Shown: positions 24,232-35,359, counted from the first letter of the stretch. The stretch is DNA of 64,000 bases from Chaetoderma sp. LZ-2023a (GCA_034401795.1 CM067370.1:52155380-52219379), one strand, 5' to 3'. Notes: generated by a model from the letters alone, not told the origin. A program made the numbers and translations.

Positions 24232-26820
24232 TGACTGTGCGCAAATACCGCAGTAAATAGTGTCGTATCTAAGGTACTGAATATAAGGTATCCTTTAACA
24301 GCTATCCTATAGCTGATACCTCACTTACTCATTCTGAGTTCATGTCTGGTGCCTTTCAATCTTTGCTTGATATGTATAGCGAATATAGTAATGTAAAGCT
24401 GAATGACCACGTGAGAATCGAGTTGATTCACCCTTCATTGGAAATGCCAATAGCCATGGATTTTGGGCTATGGAATGAAATTACACCTGATGTAATTATA
24501 GAATCAGAGTAAAAAGTCATTCAGTCAAACACTGATTGTAGGTTATCAGACACTTTTGAATATCTCGTTTTTCATGTAGAGGACTACTACTCAGGTGGGC
24601 GAAATGATACTCGCTGAGGTTCGGCCAATGCTAGACATTTAAATTTATTAAATTTACATTCATCTGATATAGATGCATACAACCATATTAAAAATGTATT
24701 ATACCCATTTGCGCTGAATATTTATTCTGTTTCGCGGCAGGAATATTTTTTGGAATAAACTTTATTGAGAACATGAACAAACTAATTTCTACACATGAAT
24801 GGCTAAATTTGATACATAATAAAACATATGTGACACATATGGCACGTGAGTATCATACAGCTTGCTGTATTCCTGAACGTGAAATTAATAGTACCGATTG
24901 GTATAAATTTCAGGAACATTTTCGCAATCAATTTTCTATTCAAGTCTACTCAGAATCAACACATGAACGCCTATTCGGTGGCGCGTTCACGAGTTTACCA
25001 TGTATCAATCTTATGCATTCAAAATGCAATAATCATATATCCTTGATCATGTCTATCGCCACATTTCTTATGGTATGTAATCACTGTATGCAGTGTAAGG
25101 CATCACACTAGTGATCACACATGCACAACGCGGTGTCGTAGTTGTCTGACGCCTTATTCTGATAAAGGATCTTGTATTTCTACAGGCGCTTCGCTTAAAA
25201 TAATGTGTAATGATTGTCATCATAAGTTTTATAATCGACAATGTATGGTGAACCACCTCTCTAATGGGACCTGTGAAATCGTGAAGGTGTGTCCCCACTA
25301 TTTCATTCGCATTCATAAAGATGATGATGAACACATTTGCGGTATGACAAAATGTCACGCGTGTAAAGAGAAGTTTGTCATTATTGAAAATCATACATGT
25401 TATCATAAAGTAATTAAAGAACCTATTTTGTCATTATCCCATGCACGCTCTATGCATAAGGATGCTGACATTTGTATTTACAGAGATTTTCAAAAATACA
25501 TTATTTACGATACAGAAACATATTTATCGCCTATCGACAGTAGCAATACTAATATTCTTGCAGAGCATAAAGTTAATCTCGTGGTAGCCAACATATGTTG
25601 TGATGCGTGCTTCGAGCAACCACTCAAAGATGATTGCTCTACATGTCACCGAGGCACGAATTATGGATATGTTCACTTTCATGTGTTAGATGCAGTGGAT
25701 CAGTTCATTAGCTGGCTGACATGCGCTAAGGCTACGCATGTCTTTAAAAAATCAAGAGAAAACGCGCACGCCTATGATTATCATTTACTCATTCAATGCA
25801 TTTGCAAAACTGCTAACCTACATCTTAAACCTACAACTATTATCATGTGTGGTCGTACAGTTCTCTCATTTGACATAGGTAATATACGTTTTGTCTATTC
25901 CATTAACTTTTTTCCTCTTTTATTATGTAAGGTGGCGATGCTTTTAATCTTCCTGTTGGTAAGGGGACATTTCCCCATCAGCTCAACACACCTCAATATT
26001 GGGGTAAGGTAATACCCTTTCCCGAGAAGGAGATATTCTGTCCACAAAATATAAATGCAAATGAATTGATTGAATTTGATCGCTGGTAAAACAAACAGAT
26101 ATCTAGACACGAGCACTACTATGTCGATAAAAATCTCATCGAATATTGTTGATGATGTAACCGTCTTACGCTTAGCCATGTCTAGATTTAAGACTTTATT
26201 TTCTGAAAGAATGGATGGCCAAAATCCTATTGTGACAGGGATAATGCTAGCGGGTGCATGTAATGCAGCCTATTGCATTGTATGGCTTCGACCTGACAGC
26301 ATACAGACTTTACCTGATTTCTCACTAAGAGCAAAACATGCTTATAGCGTGTTGGGCGTGGAATGTATGAAATGAGTCAGATGATGCGAGGGTCACCAAA
26401 TCACGCATGCCCTTAATGGGGTGAAGAGAAAAAATGCGGACATTATGTAGATGGAATTGATGCAACTGAAAATACCATTTTCGAGTTGTTAGGATGCAAA
26501 TTTCATGGGCATGAGTCTGATTGTTGCGGTGATAAGCATGATACGACATACACCATATGGTGATCAGCCATATAAAGAAGCATATTCTGCACTTCAATTC
26601 CACATTTCTTTATTTGAATCACACGGATATATGGTGAGAATTACGTGGGAATGCAACTTTAAGAAACAAGTCGCTGATTCCTCGGCACTAAATGATTTTA
26701 TTTCCAAATTGGACTTAGCCCACCCAATATCCCCACGTAAAGCGCTATTCGGTGGATGTATGTCCGCAATTCGTTTATTTATGGAAGCAGATGAGCATAC
26801 CAGGCTCGAATATTTAGACT
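24232..26820 (+). pseudogene. Protein-primed family-B DNA polymerase, N-terminal half
   Basis: Would replicate the element from a terminal protein. Segments seen in order: an N-terminal domain from about 24290 ('SYPIADTSLTHSEFMSG' ... 'KVIQSNTDCRLSDTFEYL'); 'FQEHFRNQFSIQVYS' (24908); a zinc-binding stretch around 25060-25400 with paired Cys/His; the exonuclease motif 'IIYDTETYLSP' (25504); 'EHKVNLVVANICCDAC' (25564); the second exonuclease motif near 'YDYHLLIQ' (25772); 'VYSINFFPLLL' where the third motif begins (its Asp is not present); 'TFPHQLNTPQYWGKV' in a shifted frame (25967); the terminal-protein region ('PRKALFGGCMSAIRLFMEADEH', 26731); and the first codons of palm motif A. Stops and frameshifts occur at about 24256, 24511, 25113, 25930, 26087 and 26374. 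The gene is then cut at 26820 by the nested transposon. Confidence 0.85.
26818..26820. repeat. Target-site duplication ACT, left copy
   Basis: The three bases before the left terminus of the nested transposon equal those directly after its right terminus (32205-32207). Confidence 0.75.
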
Positions 26821-26880
26821 TAGTCCAGTCAATCTAGGCCAAAAATATTTTAACCCGGAACAAATTGCAACAGAATATTT
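26821..26880 (+). repeat. Left TIR of nested transposon
   Basis: See the element entry. The outer 9 bases are TAGTCCAGT and the inner conserved block is at 26858-26876. Confidence 0.75.
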
Positions 26881-27277
26881 TTACCTCGTCCAGTGTATAG
26901 GGGGCCATCATGTACAACATAGCAAAAGTCCTCCAAAATTCCAATAGGGGAAAGGGTAAAATTTGGATAATTATTACCAGATTTGGGCCATTTCACCTGA
27001 AAAATCCATTTTTGTTTATTTCTTTAAAACCGGTATGTAATATATGTGTGACTGGGTATTTTTGGACTTTTTGAGTAATAAATGAATACGATTGACATAT
27101 TCTCCACAAATTAAATGTATTGTGTTATGCCACTTGCATGAATTTACCTAATACCATCATTGATATTGATACAATACATATTATATTTTATTATGTCACG
27201 GTATTGTGTGTTTCTAAGCTAAGCTAAGATGAAATAGTATGGCATAGGTACCTGGTTTCTACTAATTTCATCTTGCA

Positions 27278-30200
27278 TCAATTATCCAAGTCATCTTCCT
27301 CAATGAACGTTATTGAATTCGAGCAACTGAGACCCTTACTGTCTTCGCAGGCGGATGTGCAGCTGAGCCCATGTTTTCTACAGGTGCATCTCTTTGATTG
27401 AGATCCAGTTTTGCAGCTGCATCTAAATGAATACAGTAAATCGTCAGGTACTGCCAGCATGTCAGTCTTAACAGGCAGCATTTGGTGGTTGAGAACTTTC
27501 CAGCCCCATTCTGTTGGATCCATATCTCCAGCATCTCCTCTCCAAACTTGAATTTGGTAGTACACGCGAAGACTGTGAAACTTTGTGGATGCGGGTGTTG
27601 GTGGTAAATCTCGTGCTTCAACATACTTGGAACTTTTTGCAACCTTCTCCCTGAATCGCTTTTACCGCAAACCAACTAGACTATCCATTGAAGTGCCATT
27701 GTATAGAATAAGCATTGCCTTCTCACCTGCTTTTATCACGTCATCTTTATTCGCATTACTCAATGTAAACACTTCAGCAATTTGAGAGAGTTCTTTGCAG
27801 CACTGGATTTTGCTAAGGGATGCAGATTTTCCAATTTCATAAAGCCTAGATGTTGAGTCACAGCCAAGGATAGCATGGATAAATAACAGCTGTGAGCACA
27901 AACAGAACCCAAGTTTTTCCTTTGCCATTTTGATATTCCACAGTCGGGGTTTCTTTGCATTTTGCTTTGGCTCTGGTCTGAAAAATAGCTGACAGCCATT
28001 CATATCAGTATGGTATAGAAGCAACACCAGTAGGTCGGTATCGTCTCCAACAAGAGCAGTATTTGTTGAATTTGAAGCCAAGATAGCCGTTTGCGTAATT
28101 CAGACATCAGGATCACCACTTGCCTTTATCGTTAAGCATCCAGCCTGTTCGAGAGATGAACTTAAGATTGATATGAACCGATGTTTGTTCTGCTTGTTAC
28201 TAAGAAAATCAGGCTTACTCAGAGTTACAACTGTTTGCGGAGTCAGTACAACAGTTGCGCCTGATCCACGAGTTCGCCTCTTATGTGTTACATCTTTTAT
28301 GTCTGGGCCTTGGTCATAACCATCAAAAACTACTGTAGCCTTACCATATTTGCTTATGCAATATTTTACATATCTTTGACAAACATTTGCCAATGTCTCT
28401 CCACGCTGCCATGGAACACGGTGTAATAGAGCTCCTCCATCAAGCACATAGTGGACAGAATCTGGAAAGACTGCATCTTCATTTTGAATTAATTTCCACA
28501 ATGCATCAGCAAGTGCCGGCTTATTTGCTTCCCATGGAAGAGATGAATTATCAAAGAGTGCGGGCGGATGAGTGCACAACTCATACTCAAAATAAGATGC
28601 TGGATTCCCTTTTGATCCATTTGTAGCAATTAAACTGTGTCTTTGAAATAGGAGTTGTGGATCAATTTGTACACATTCATCATCAATCTTGAGAGATGTT
28701 TTGGATGCTAAGGTAATAGCTTGTCTCTTTCTCTGGAACGAAATGTTTGATACACATTGGCCACACATCGAATTAATAATTGATTCTCCAATATCTTTAG
28801 CATCGTCAACATTGACTGATTCATGTGCAGACAATCCACTAACAAGTCCTCTAAGAGAAGGGTCTGGTCCAAATGGATTCAGTTCACTAAGGATTTTGGG
28901 AATTTTGTAAGTGTCATCCATATCACGCTTTATTCGAGATTGTGTGGAATCTTTGTGTTGTTCACTTGAATCACAGTTTACCCCAGAGAGCTCTTGCATT
29001 GCATTACACACATCTGCACATGCGGGCATAGACAACAACCAAACAAGACGCTGCAGTTCTGTCATTCCACGACCTCGTGTTAGACCACCACTTGACTTTA
29101 CACTTCTCATAAGAACCTGCTCAATAACTAGATCAGTAGATAACCCTGCCCAATACCTATCACTTCGATGAATGACATGATGACCATTGAGGAAGCTGGT
29201 GTGTATATCTGGATGACTTTCAGGTATTTCTAACATCTTTTGTAAATATACATATGCAGACTTGGCGTACAGTTTATGCCCAGCGGCTGCAAAATATGGA
29301 AGCATCTCACGAACGGTCTGAAGGTGCATGTTCCAATCACCAGTTCGTTCTGCCTTAATGAATTTGCGCAGAATGTCAACCAACTCCATATACAAAAGCC
29401 AGAGTCGTGCAGTCCTCTTATCTTTCATGACCACCTTCTCTGAGTCTAGTTTGTCCTTGACATCATGTAATGCATTTTCCGAGGACAATCTTGTAGCTAC
29501 ATACAGATTTTTGATAATGTCATCATAGAGCTCTCCAACTTTAACCAGACTTTTATTTAGGGAACTTTCAATCGTTTCATGTCCTGCAACATTATCATCA
29601 TTGTCAAACAATTCTTTTGAATGCATTGCAGCGGAATATTCTACTGTGTCAACTTCAGCATCTGCAATTGTAGGTAGTGGTAGGTTGTATGCATTTGCAA
29701 TCAAGATTGTACTGAGAGAAGCAAAAACCATGAGGTGTCCTCGAACTGCTCGAGAAATTGCCTTTCCACTAAGAATGTGTTTGACAGCATTCTCAGCGTA
29801 GACTACCTCTAGAATAGGCGCAAGACTGCTTCCTGCCATTAAGTGACCAATGCAGCCAAGGAAGCTCATCTCCATATGAAGACCTCCGAGTCTTAGAATA
29901 ATTTGCTTTAATGGACTCCAGCTCGGCTCAATCTCTATGATAGTCATAGCTTTCCAAAATAAGGGCTGACCAAATGTAATCACGGGTGCAACATGGTATC
30001 GGTTTGCCTGTTCACAAACATAAGTCAAAGTGGAAAAGATGCAGGTCATGTTACTTGGCTCTAGATCTATCATCGGAAGGAAAACAACAGACGATTTACC
30101 TGGATAAACTCCTTGGTGAACAATTTGCATCATGCCAGACCATGACTGTCTCCTTGAACGCAAAAACAAAGAGAAATCCCAGAGGATGTCAATGTCAGCT

Positions 30201-31732
30201 GTTGGGTCTGTTTGTTCCATCGCAGTTAACTCCTTAAAGGTCAATGGGAAGTTCCTGGTATGCTGAGACTCAAAGTTCCTGATACAGATCTTGCCAACTT
30301 GCTTGATATCTTCAGATGTTACATTTATCCTTGGAATAAGTTTGCACGAAAGGTTTCCTGGTGTAACAGATGCAATGATTCCCATTCCATGATATGTATT
30401 ATGTCCATCTATTGTGCAAATATTGTGATCCACATTGTCGGCAACAAACTGAATGAACTCGCCTGATAATGGCTGTGGTAGATCTCCACCATGAAGTGAT
30501 GCACTGCGCTCAAACCTCTGTATCTCCGCGTATGAACATCCAAATCCGTGCTTGTACAAGGTGTCAACAATAAATCTAGATCCAAATTTATGGTGCATCT
30601 CACATGACAGCCCGAACTGCAAAGGTGCCAAAATAATTCTAGGACGAGTTCCTTGCATAATAGCCTGTCCAACTGATGCCTGTTTCATTTCTGTGTCTTT
30701 TCCATTAAACAAAATCCGCAATAATTCCTGCAGTGTCTCTGGTAAATAATTCAATGCCTTTACTGGGTCGCTCATTTGCTCCCTTGATGGATAGCTTTCA
30801 GATGATGTGCATGAATCAATTAACTTAATATCGTGTCTAAGCAGTTTGGCAGCTGTCTGGATGATTAGCATGCTCTCTGATTTGGAATCCTTTCTCTTCT
30901 GTTCCTTATAGAAGTCAGTCAAAATAGTAGATGCTTTAGAACGAAAGGTAACAACGTTTGGCTTACCATTCACAGTGTTAATAAATATTTCATCGCCATA
31001 ATTATCTTTTATTTTATCCTGCATGTATTTTGTACTGTATGCTTTATTCTCTTTATCATCGAGATACTCTTGCATTTTATTAACGAGGTCGTGCAGGGTC
31101 AGCTGCTCATCATCATTATTTTCAAGAAATGCCATTGTCGCACTAAATGCTCTTACTCTGTCCAAGTCTTCTGGCCTTCCATGTTTTTGGGATGAGCAAG
31201 ATGAGTGCAGCTGAGGGATATTTTTCAAGGTTCGAAAATTTACGCTGCAGCTTTGATGGTATACTACATTGACAACGCATAAATCCGGCGTGAAGGCAAG
31301 CCACCCAGCTACAAGTTTGCCCCATTCGTCTTTTCTATGCTCACAGGCCTCGGCGATACTACATTGAAAGTCATGAGTACTTACTGGATAAATATCATAG
31401 CCACGTTTCTTTCCATCTTGAATTTTTGCAGGGTATCCGCATAGCAAACAATGTTCACTAAAATTGAATGTTGGACTTTCTGAACGGAGTGTTCGCATGG
31501 GTGGCGGAGATTGTTCAATTTTCTCTGCATCACGGGCAATCCGCTTGGGATCAATGAACTCCCGTCGACATTTTACATGAACCCTCTGTCCTACTTCAGC
31601 TATGACATCGCTTTCACGGGCTCTGCTAGCATTGTTAATACCGTCACAGCCTTTAACTCGAAGCTTAACAGTTTGTGAGCCATTTTCTAGGCTCCGGTTA
31701 CAAATAACGCATGTATCTAAATCCATGTCCAT
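27278..31732 (-). pseudogene. Academ-like transposase with XPG/PIN-like domain, two in-frame stops
   Basis: A single minus-strand frame of 1485 codons with only two stops (28100-28102 and 27662-27664) and no frameshift. Start at ATG 31730-31732. Segments: two N-terminal Cys/His clusters (CVICNRSL ... VHVKCRREF at residues 8-57; HCLLCGYPAK ... VYHQSCSVNF at 94-167); a central block with 'FVADNVDHNICTIDGHNTYHG' (about 430-450) and 'VVFLPMIDLEPS' (about 545); a nuclease-like segment beginning 'VHYVLDGGALLHRVPWQRG' (about 1110), with 'VVFDGY', 'GDPDV' just before the first stop and 'VGDDTDLLVLLL' just after it, resembling the acidic motif series of XPG/PIN nucleases; and a Cys-rich C-terminus ('CSCKTGSQSKRCTCRKHGLSC', CXC-like). 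The expected role is element excision and integration. With only two changes, decay looks recent relative to the host polymerase gene. Confidence 0.75.
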
Positions 31733-32149
31733 ATTCTGATTGAATTGTATAGAAATTTATTCAAATTGTGAGATAAAAGTGAAAATTAAAATGCAATTTA
31801 TTTTAGATAAAATTTTAAAAGCGAAAAACAAAATTAAATGTACTTTAAATATAATTTTTTTAAATTACCCCGCCCTGTGAATACAACCATATTTAATCTG
31901 TGGTCTGGAGAATTTGTACAAGTGGTTCAAGGCAATATTGCCAATTGCTTACTGTCTTCCGTGACCATGAAATTCAGAGCTTAGACAACATTTCTACTTC
32001 GTTTATTTGCGGAATGAAGCAGGTAAGGGAAGTTTCATTATTCGGATAATGGCGGTAGCTAAATATGCGAATTTAACCACTTTCCCATCGAGGGATATTG
32101 GAGGACTTTTGATATGTGACACCTGGCAGTCCCATGAATGCCGCAGAAA

Positions 32150-32204
32150 AGAAATAAATTCTGTTGCAATTTGTTCTAGGTTAATTTGTAGTTTTACTGG
32201 ACTA
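32150..32204 (-). repeat. Right TIR of nested transposon
   Basis: Reads TAGTCCAGTAAAACTAC from the outside on the minus strand. The conserved block is at 32158-32176. Confidence 0.75.
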
Positions 32205-32207
32205 ACT
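32205..32207. repeat. Target-site duplication ACT, right copy
   Basis: Pairs with 26818-26820. Confidence 0.75.
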
Positions 32208-33518
32208 GCATTTCCATGTATCCGTCAGTGATGAAAAATGTCATTTTTCAGAAGGGTCATATTTGGTACTAAGAGGCAATGACTTGAGTGGTAAGATGGT
32301 GCATGACTTCTTTGGTCGTATTAAATGGAAGGTCATTCCACCTCGTGATTTATACTTTCCTTTGCTACCTGCTAGAATAAATTCACATCTTATGTTTGTA
32401 CTATGCACCAAATGCGCAAAAAATGAACAATCTTCCATATGTGAACATACGGAAGAACAGCGCATTTTATGTGGAACATGGACTACTCCAGAGTTACAGC
32501 TAGCTATATGCTGCGGTTATGTCATTAAACATGTATGAAGTTTGGCATTATCATGCGTCATCCCAATATGAGCAGAATGAGGGCAATGGGTTATTTTCAG
32601 AATAAATCAAACATTTAAAAAAGATTAAACATGAAAGTAGCAGTTATCCTGATTGTGTCAGTAGTGAGAGTGAAAAGGCCAATTACGTGCCTAACTATTA
32701 TAAGCATAAAGGAATACAGCTCGACCCAGCAAAAATATCGAATAACACGGGTTTGCACTATGTTGCTAAATCCTATTTGAATATTTTGTGGGGATGATTT
32801 TCTCTTCGTGATCATATTAAGAATAGCATGATACTAACACGTACACATCTTCTCTCCCTTCTGAATGATAAAAGTAAAACTGTAGGTTCCATTACATTCA
32901 TGAACAATAGTCTTCTAATGACCTCATATTCAGTCAATGATGAGTACGTCGAGTCCCCATTAAATACCAACTGCATTCTTGCATCTTTCACGACAGCTTA
33001 TGGGCGAGTAAAACTGTATGAAGTCTTGTCTTTACTCGGTCACTATGTAGCCTATCATGATATGGATTCAGTGGTATTTAGTACCCGTGAAGGTGAGCTG
33101 ACCATTCAAGATCGAAGTCGGTATCTAAGTTCTTGGATGAGCGAAATCCCCTCCGACTATGAGTTAACAAGTTTTGCATACTCGTTAAAAAAACTATAGT
33201 TTTTGAATGAAGCATTGCGATGATCCATCAATTGTTAACCACGTATCAAAGGTTAAAGGTTTAACGGTGGGTACTGAATCATTCAAAACAAGTTAATTTT
33301 GATACAATGAAAAATCCATTGAACAAATTATAAATGGTGGTGAAATTACAGATAGTAATAGCGTACTACAAAGCTACCCATCTAAGATCCCACGCATGTC
33401 TCAATTTAGAATTCTTTCAGTCAATAGCAGTAAGATTTTCAAACCCGTCTTCAAAAACCGAATTTTGAAACTGGGTGATTTATCTTCAGTACCATATGGT
33501 TACACTAGTATAGTATAA
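32205..33518 (+). pseudogene. Protein-primed family-B DNA polymerase, C-terminal half
   Basis: Resumes in palm motif A directly after the transposon ('SMYPSVMKNVIF'), then 'FFGRIKWKVIPPRDLYFPLLP' in a shifted frame (about 32310), 'LMFVLCTKCAK', 'GTWTTPELQLAI' (32480), an intervening damaged stretch, 'KTVGSITFMNNSLLMTSYSV' (32878), 'ASFTTAYGRVKLYEVL' (motif B-side helix), and motif C 'YHDMDSVVF' (about 33055). Both motif-C aspartates are kept, but the Thr between them reads Met. The end is 'RILKLGDLSSVPYGYTSIV' with a stop at 33516-33518. Frameshifts or stops occur near 32260, 32536 and 33197. Confidence 0.85.
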
Positions 33519-33559
33519 ATATAAATAGCAACATTATACTTTATCAGTCTGTTTGTAAA

Positions 33560-33685
33560 CAATGTCAGGGTTATCCATAGACGCCAAAGCCGAAGCCTCA
33601 CTCGCCGCCCGCGCTATATGATAGCATATGTCGCTAGTCTGTGTAACCCTGATAAGGATAAGATGTGCACATTGTTTATGAGGAG
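33560..33685. other. Interrupted inverted repeat in the PolB / PC4-like intergenic gap
   Basis: 'acaatgtcagggttatccat' (33558) faces 'gtctgtgtaaccctgataag' and 'cacattgt' (to about 33680). The arms are imperfect, about 25 bp. The loop contains a notably G+C-rich island ('cgccaaagccgaagcctcac', 'cgccgcccgcgc') in an A+T-rich neighbourhood. It could be a bidirectional transcription terminator or a replication hairpin of the element. Confidence 0.5.
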
Positions 33686-34143
33686 CATGTGGTTATATAC
33701 TCATGTCTCAAATTAGCAAGGATTTATTAACCGAATACGGGATAGAAATAGTATATTGGTTACGAGTATTATTGTTGCAAAGTTACATTAATCATTGCCT
33801 TTCTCATTCATAACTTTACGTATGCTTAGTTATCGCTCACATAATATTTCAGGTCTTATATTACCACACCCACAAAAAATTTTGACTGAAAGTTGATGGC
33901 AGCTTAACCGCCATGAACTTACAGACAGATAGTTTTCGAAATATTATGTGTATCCAGCGATAATACCCATTGACTTTGTGTACTGTGGCTTGCAGGCGCG
34001 TAATTGTTAAAGGTTTGTAGTCAGCATTATTGCTCATAAAGTGCACATTGAGCAGTAGAAGGCATGACATTGTTCATCCCATGTGTATATGTTTTTTATT
34101 GATTGAACAAACGCGTGCCATATGTTCAAATTAAGCACGGCTA

Positions 34144-34267
34144 TGTATGCTATTGTAACAGACATGTGCCTCTGTATGCCATTGATTGAGGAAATTTCTG
34201 TATGTGATTGTGTGTACGGTATTGTTCACCAGGTGGTGTTTAAGACATGTGCGGTTGTACGTTATTG
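34144..34267 (-). promoter_or_regulatory. Second cluster of CAATNNCRTACA motifs (reverse orientation)
   Basis: On the plus strand: tgtatgctattg 34144-34155, ctgtatgccattg 34172-34184, tgtacggtattg 34213-34224 and tgtacgttattg 34256-34267. Spacing is 28, 41 and 43 bp. The cluster lies just upstream of the PC4-like gene. It matches the reverse complement of the 22.6-kb cluster. Confidence 0.45.
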
Positions 34268-34322
34268 TCACTAATGAGTTAGAAATACCGCAGTTTCGTG
34301 CTATGATTATACGTTCTCAATA

Positions 34323-34834
34323 ATGGCGTCTGATCCTTGCTTTAAATATTTAAAGCACTCAACATTTTGGTGCGATCTTAGTAATTCACGAAAAACACGA
34401 AGGATACACTTTGGTGAAAAGTGGTGCATCAATCTACATCAGTTTCATCCCGATGTTTATCCTACTAAATGCGGTTTATATCTCAGCATAGTAGCATTTA
34501 AACAGCTGTTACAAATCATACCTTATCTTGAAGACACAGTAAAACGTGCGTGCAAAAACGAAGGCATACTATTTACATATTCATTGGACAATTCTGTTCG
34601 CATTTTTATCTGTGACGAATTTCCGTGTATTGACATATGCTACTTTTTCTGATCTGACGTAGAACCACGCCCATACGTATTGGTTTATACCTCCTAGACG
34701 ATGAGTGGGAATCATTGAAACAGAATGCAAGTAATTTGCTGGCAGCATTACCTAACTTTTACGTGCTTACTGACGTGAGCGGTGACACACTGTTTAGGCC
34801 GATACCTCAGTGCTTTTACGGCGTGAAAAAATAA
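34323..34834 (+). pseudogene. Protein with two PC4-like segments (tentative)
   Basis: The first frame, 34323-34652, contains 'RRIHFGEKWCINLHQF' followed by 'PTKCGLYLSIVAFKQLLQII'. This is the strand-turn-strand-helix order of the PC4/p15 single-stranded-DNA-binding coactivator fold. After a frameshift near 34650-34665 a second similar unit appears: 'PCIDICYFF' then 'TTPIRIGLYLLDDEWESLKQ', ending at the stop 34832-34834. The two units resemble each other, so the protein looks like an internal duplication. PC4-like proteins bind ssDNA and assist transcription or replication. The assignment is by pattern only. The next gene starts 8 bases downstream. Confidence 0.45.
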
Positions 34835-34842
34835 AAGAGAAC

Positions 34843-35355
34843 ATGAGTGACATTCCATCCACTAGCGATTCTGCGGAGATGCCTAATCTTGGCTTGCCTA
34901 CTTCGGACGCTAAATACTGTAATGATGATGATGAACTTAATCTCGCCAATGATGATACTGACAAACTTTCTCAGTATTGTAAAACTATGTGTCAGTCACA
35001 CCTTTATTGTCCTATGGATCATGTGCAAAAGATCAGGCAGAAATTATTCGCATTCATGCTGTGCGAGAAGATACAATCGATGGCTGTGCGGGATTGTTAT
35101 GGATGACTAGTAAATCATCAGAGTCTAGGTGAACATTCTTGTTTAGGTATTGATGGAAACTTTAATCCAATTGACAATTTTGAACTGTATAATGTGGCAG
35201 CATTATTAGAAATGAAGGAAGCTGAATATTGTGCTCAACTTGCCATCCATCATGATATATACGAACATTGTACTGAACTGTACCACATGTGTATGGCAGA
35301 ATGGTATAGGTACATTGTGGATGTAATATATGAAAAACAGATGTTATCACCATAA
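34843..35355 (+). pseudogene. Small Polinton Cys/His protein with one stop
   Basis: A 171-codon frame, starting at 'MSDIPSTSDS', with a single stop at 35104-35106. The N-terminal half is acidic. The middle holds spaced Cys/His residues ('CKTMCQSHLYC', 'RDCYG', stop, 'NHQSLGEHSCLG'), plausibly a metal-binding centre cut by the stop (a Cys codon TGT/TGC one base away from TGA would be the simplest origin). The C-terminus is helical ('LYNVAALLEMKEAEYCAQLA'). A small gene with this Cys/His layout is common in Polintons; its function is unknown to me. Confidence 0.5.
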
Positions 35356-35359
35356 CTAT

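Larger units (their letters stand above)
26821..32204. mobile_element. Nested Academ-like DNA transposon, 5384 bp
   Basis: Termini are TAGTCCAGT...ACTGGACTA. The inverted ends continue inward imperfectly, sharing 'gaacaaattgcaacagaat' at 26858-26876 and its complement at 32158-32176 (a 9-bp length difference lies between). ACT flanks both ends. The polymerase gene reads right up to both ends and resumes in the correct frame once one ACT is discounted, which fixes the boundaries to the base. A single large minus-strand gene occupies 31732-27278. Superfamily inference: 3-bp duplication, very large protein, N-terminal Cys/His clusters and an XPG/PIN-type nuclease-like segment fit Academ. Confidence 0.8.

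Noticed and set aside
28387..29801. Plus-strand frames of 60-90 codons across the transposase
   Set aside because: Antisense shadows of the large minus-strand frame; no motif support.
33566..33623. Short Ala-rich peptide starting at ATG 33562
   Set aside because: About 20 codons inside a hairpin; no sign of being a gene.
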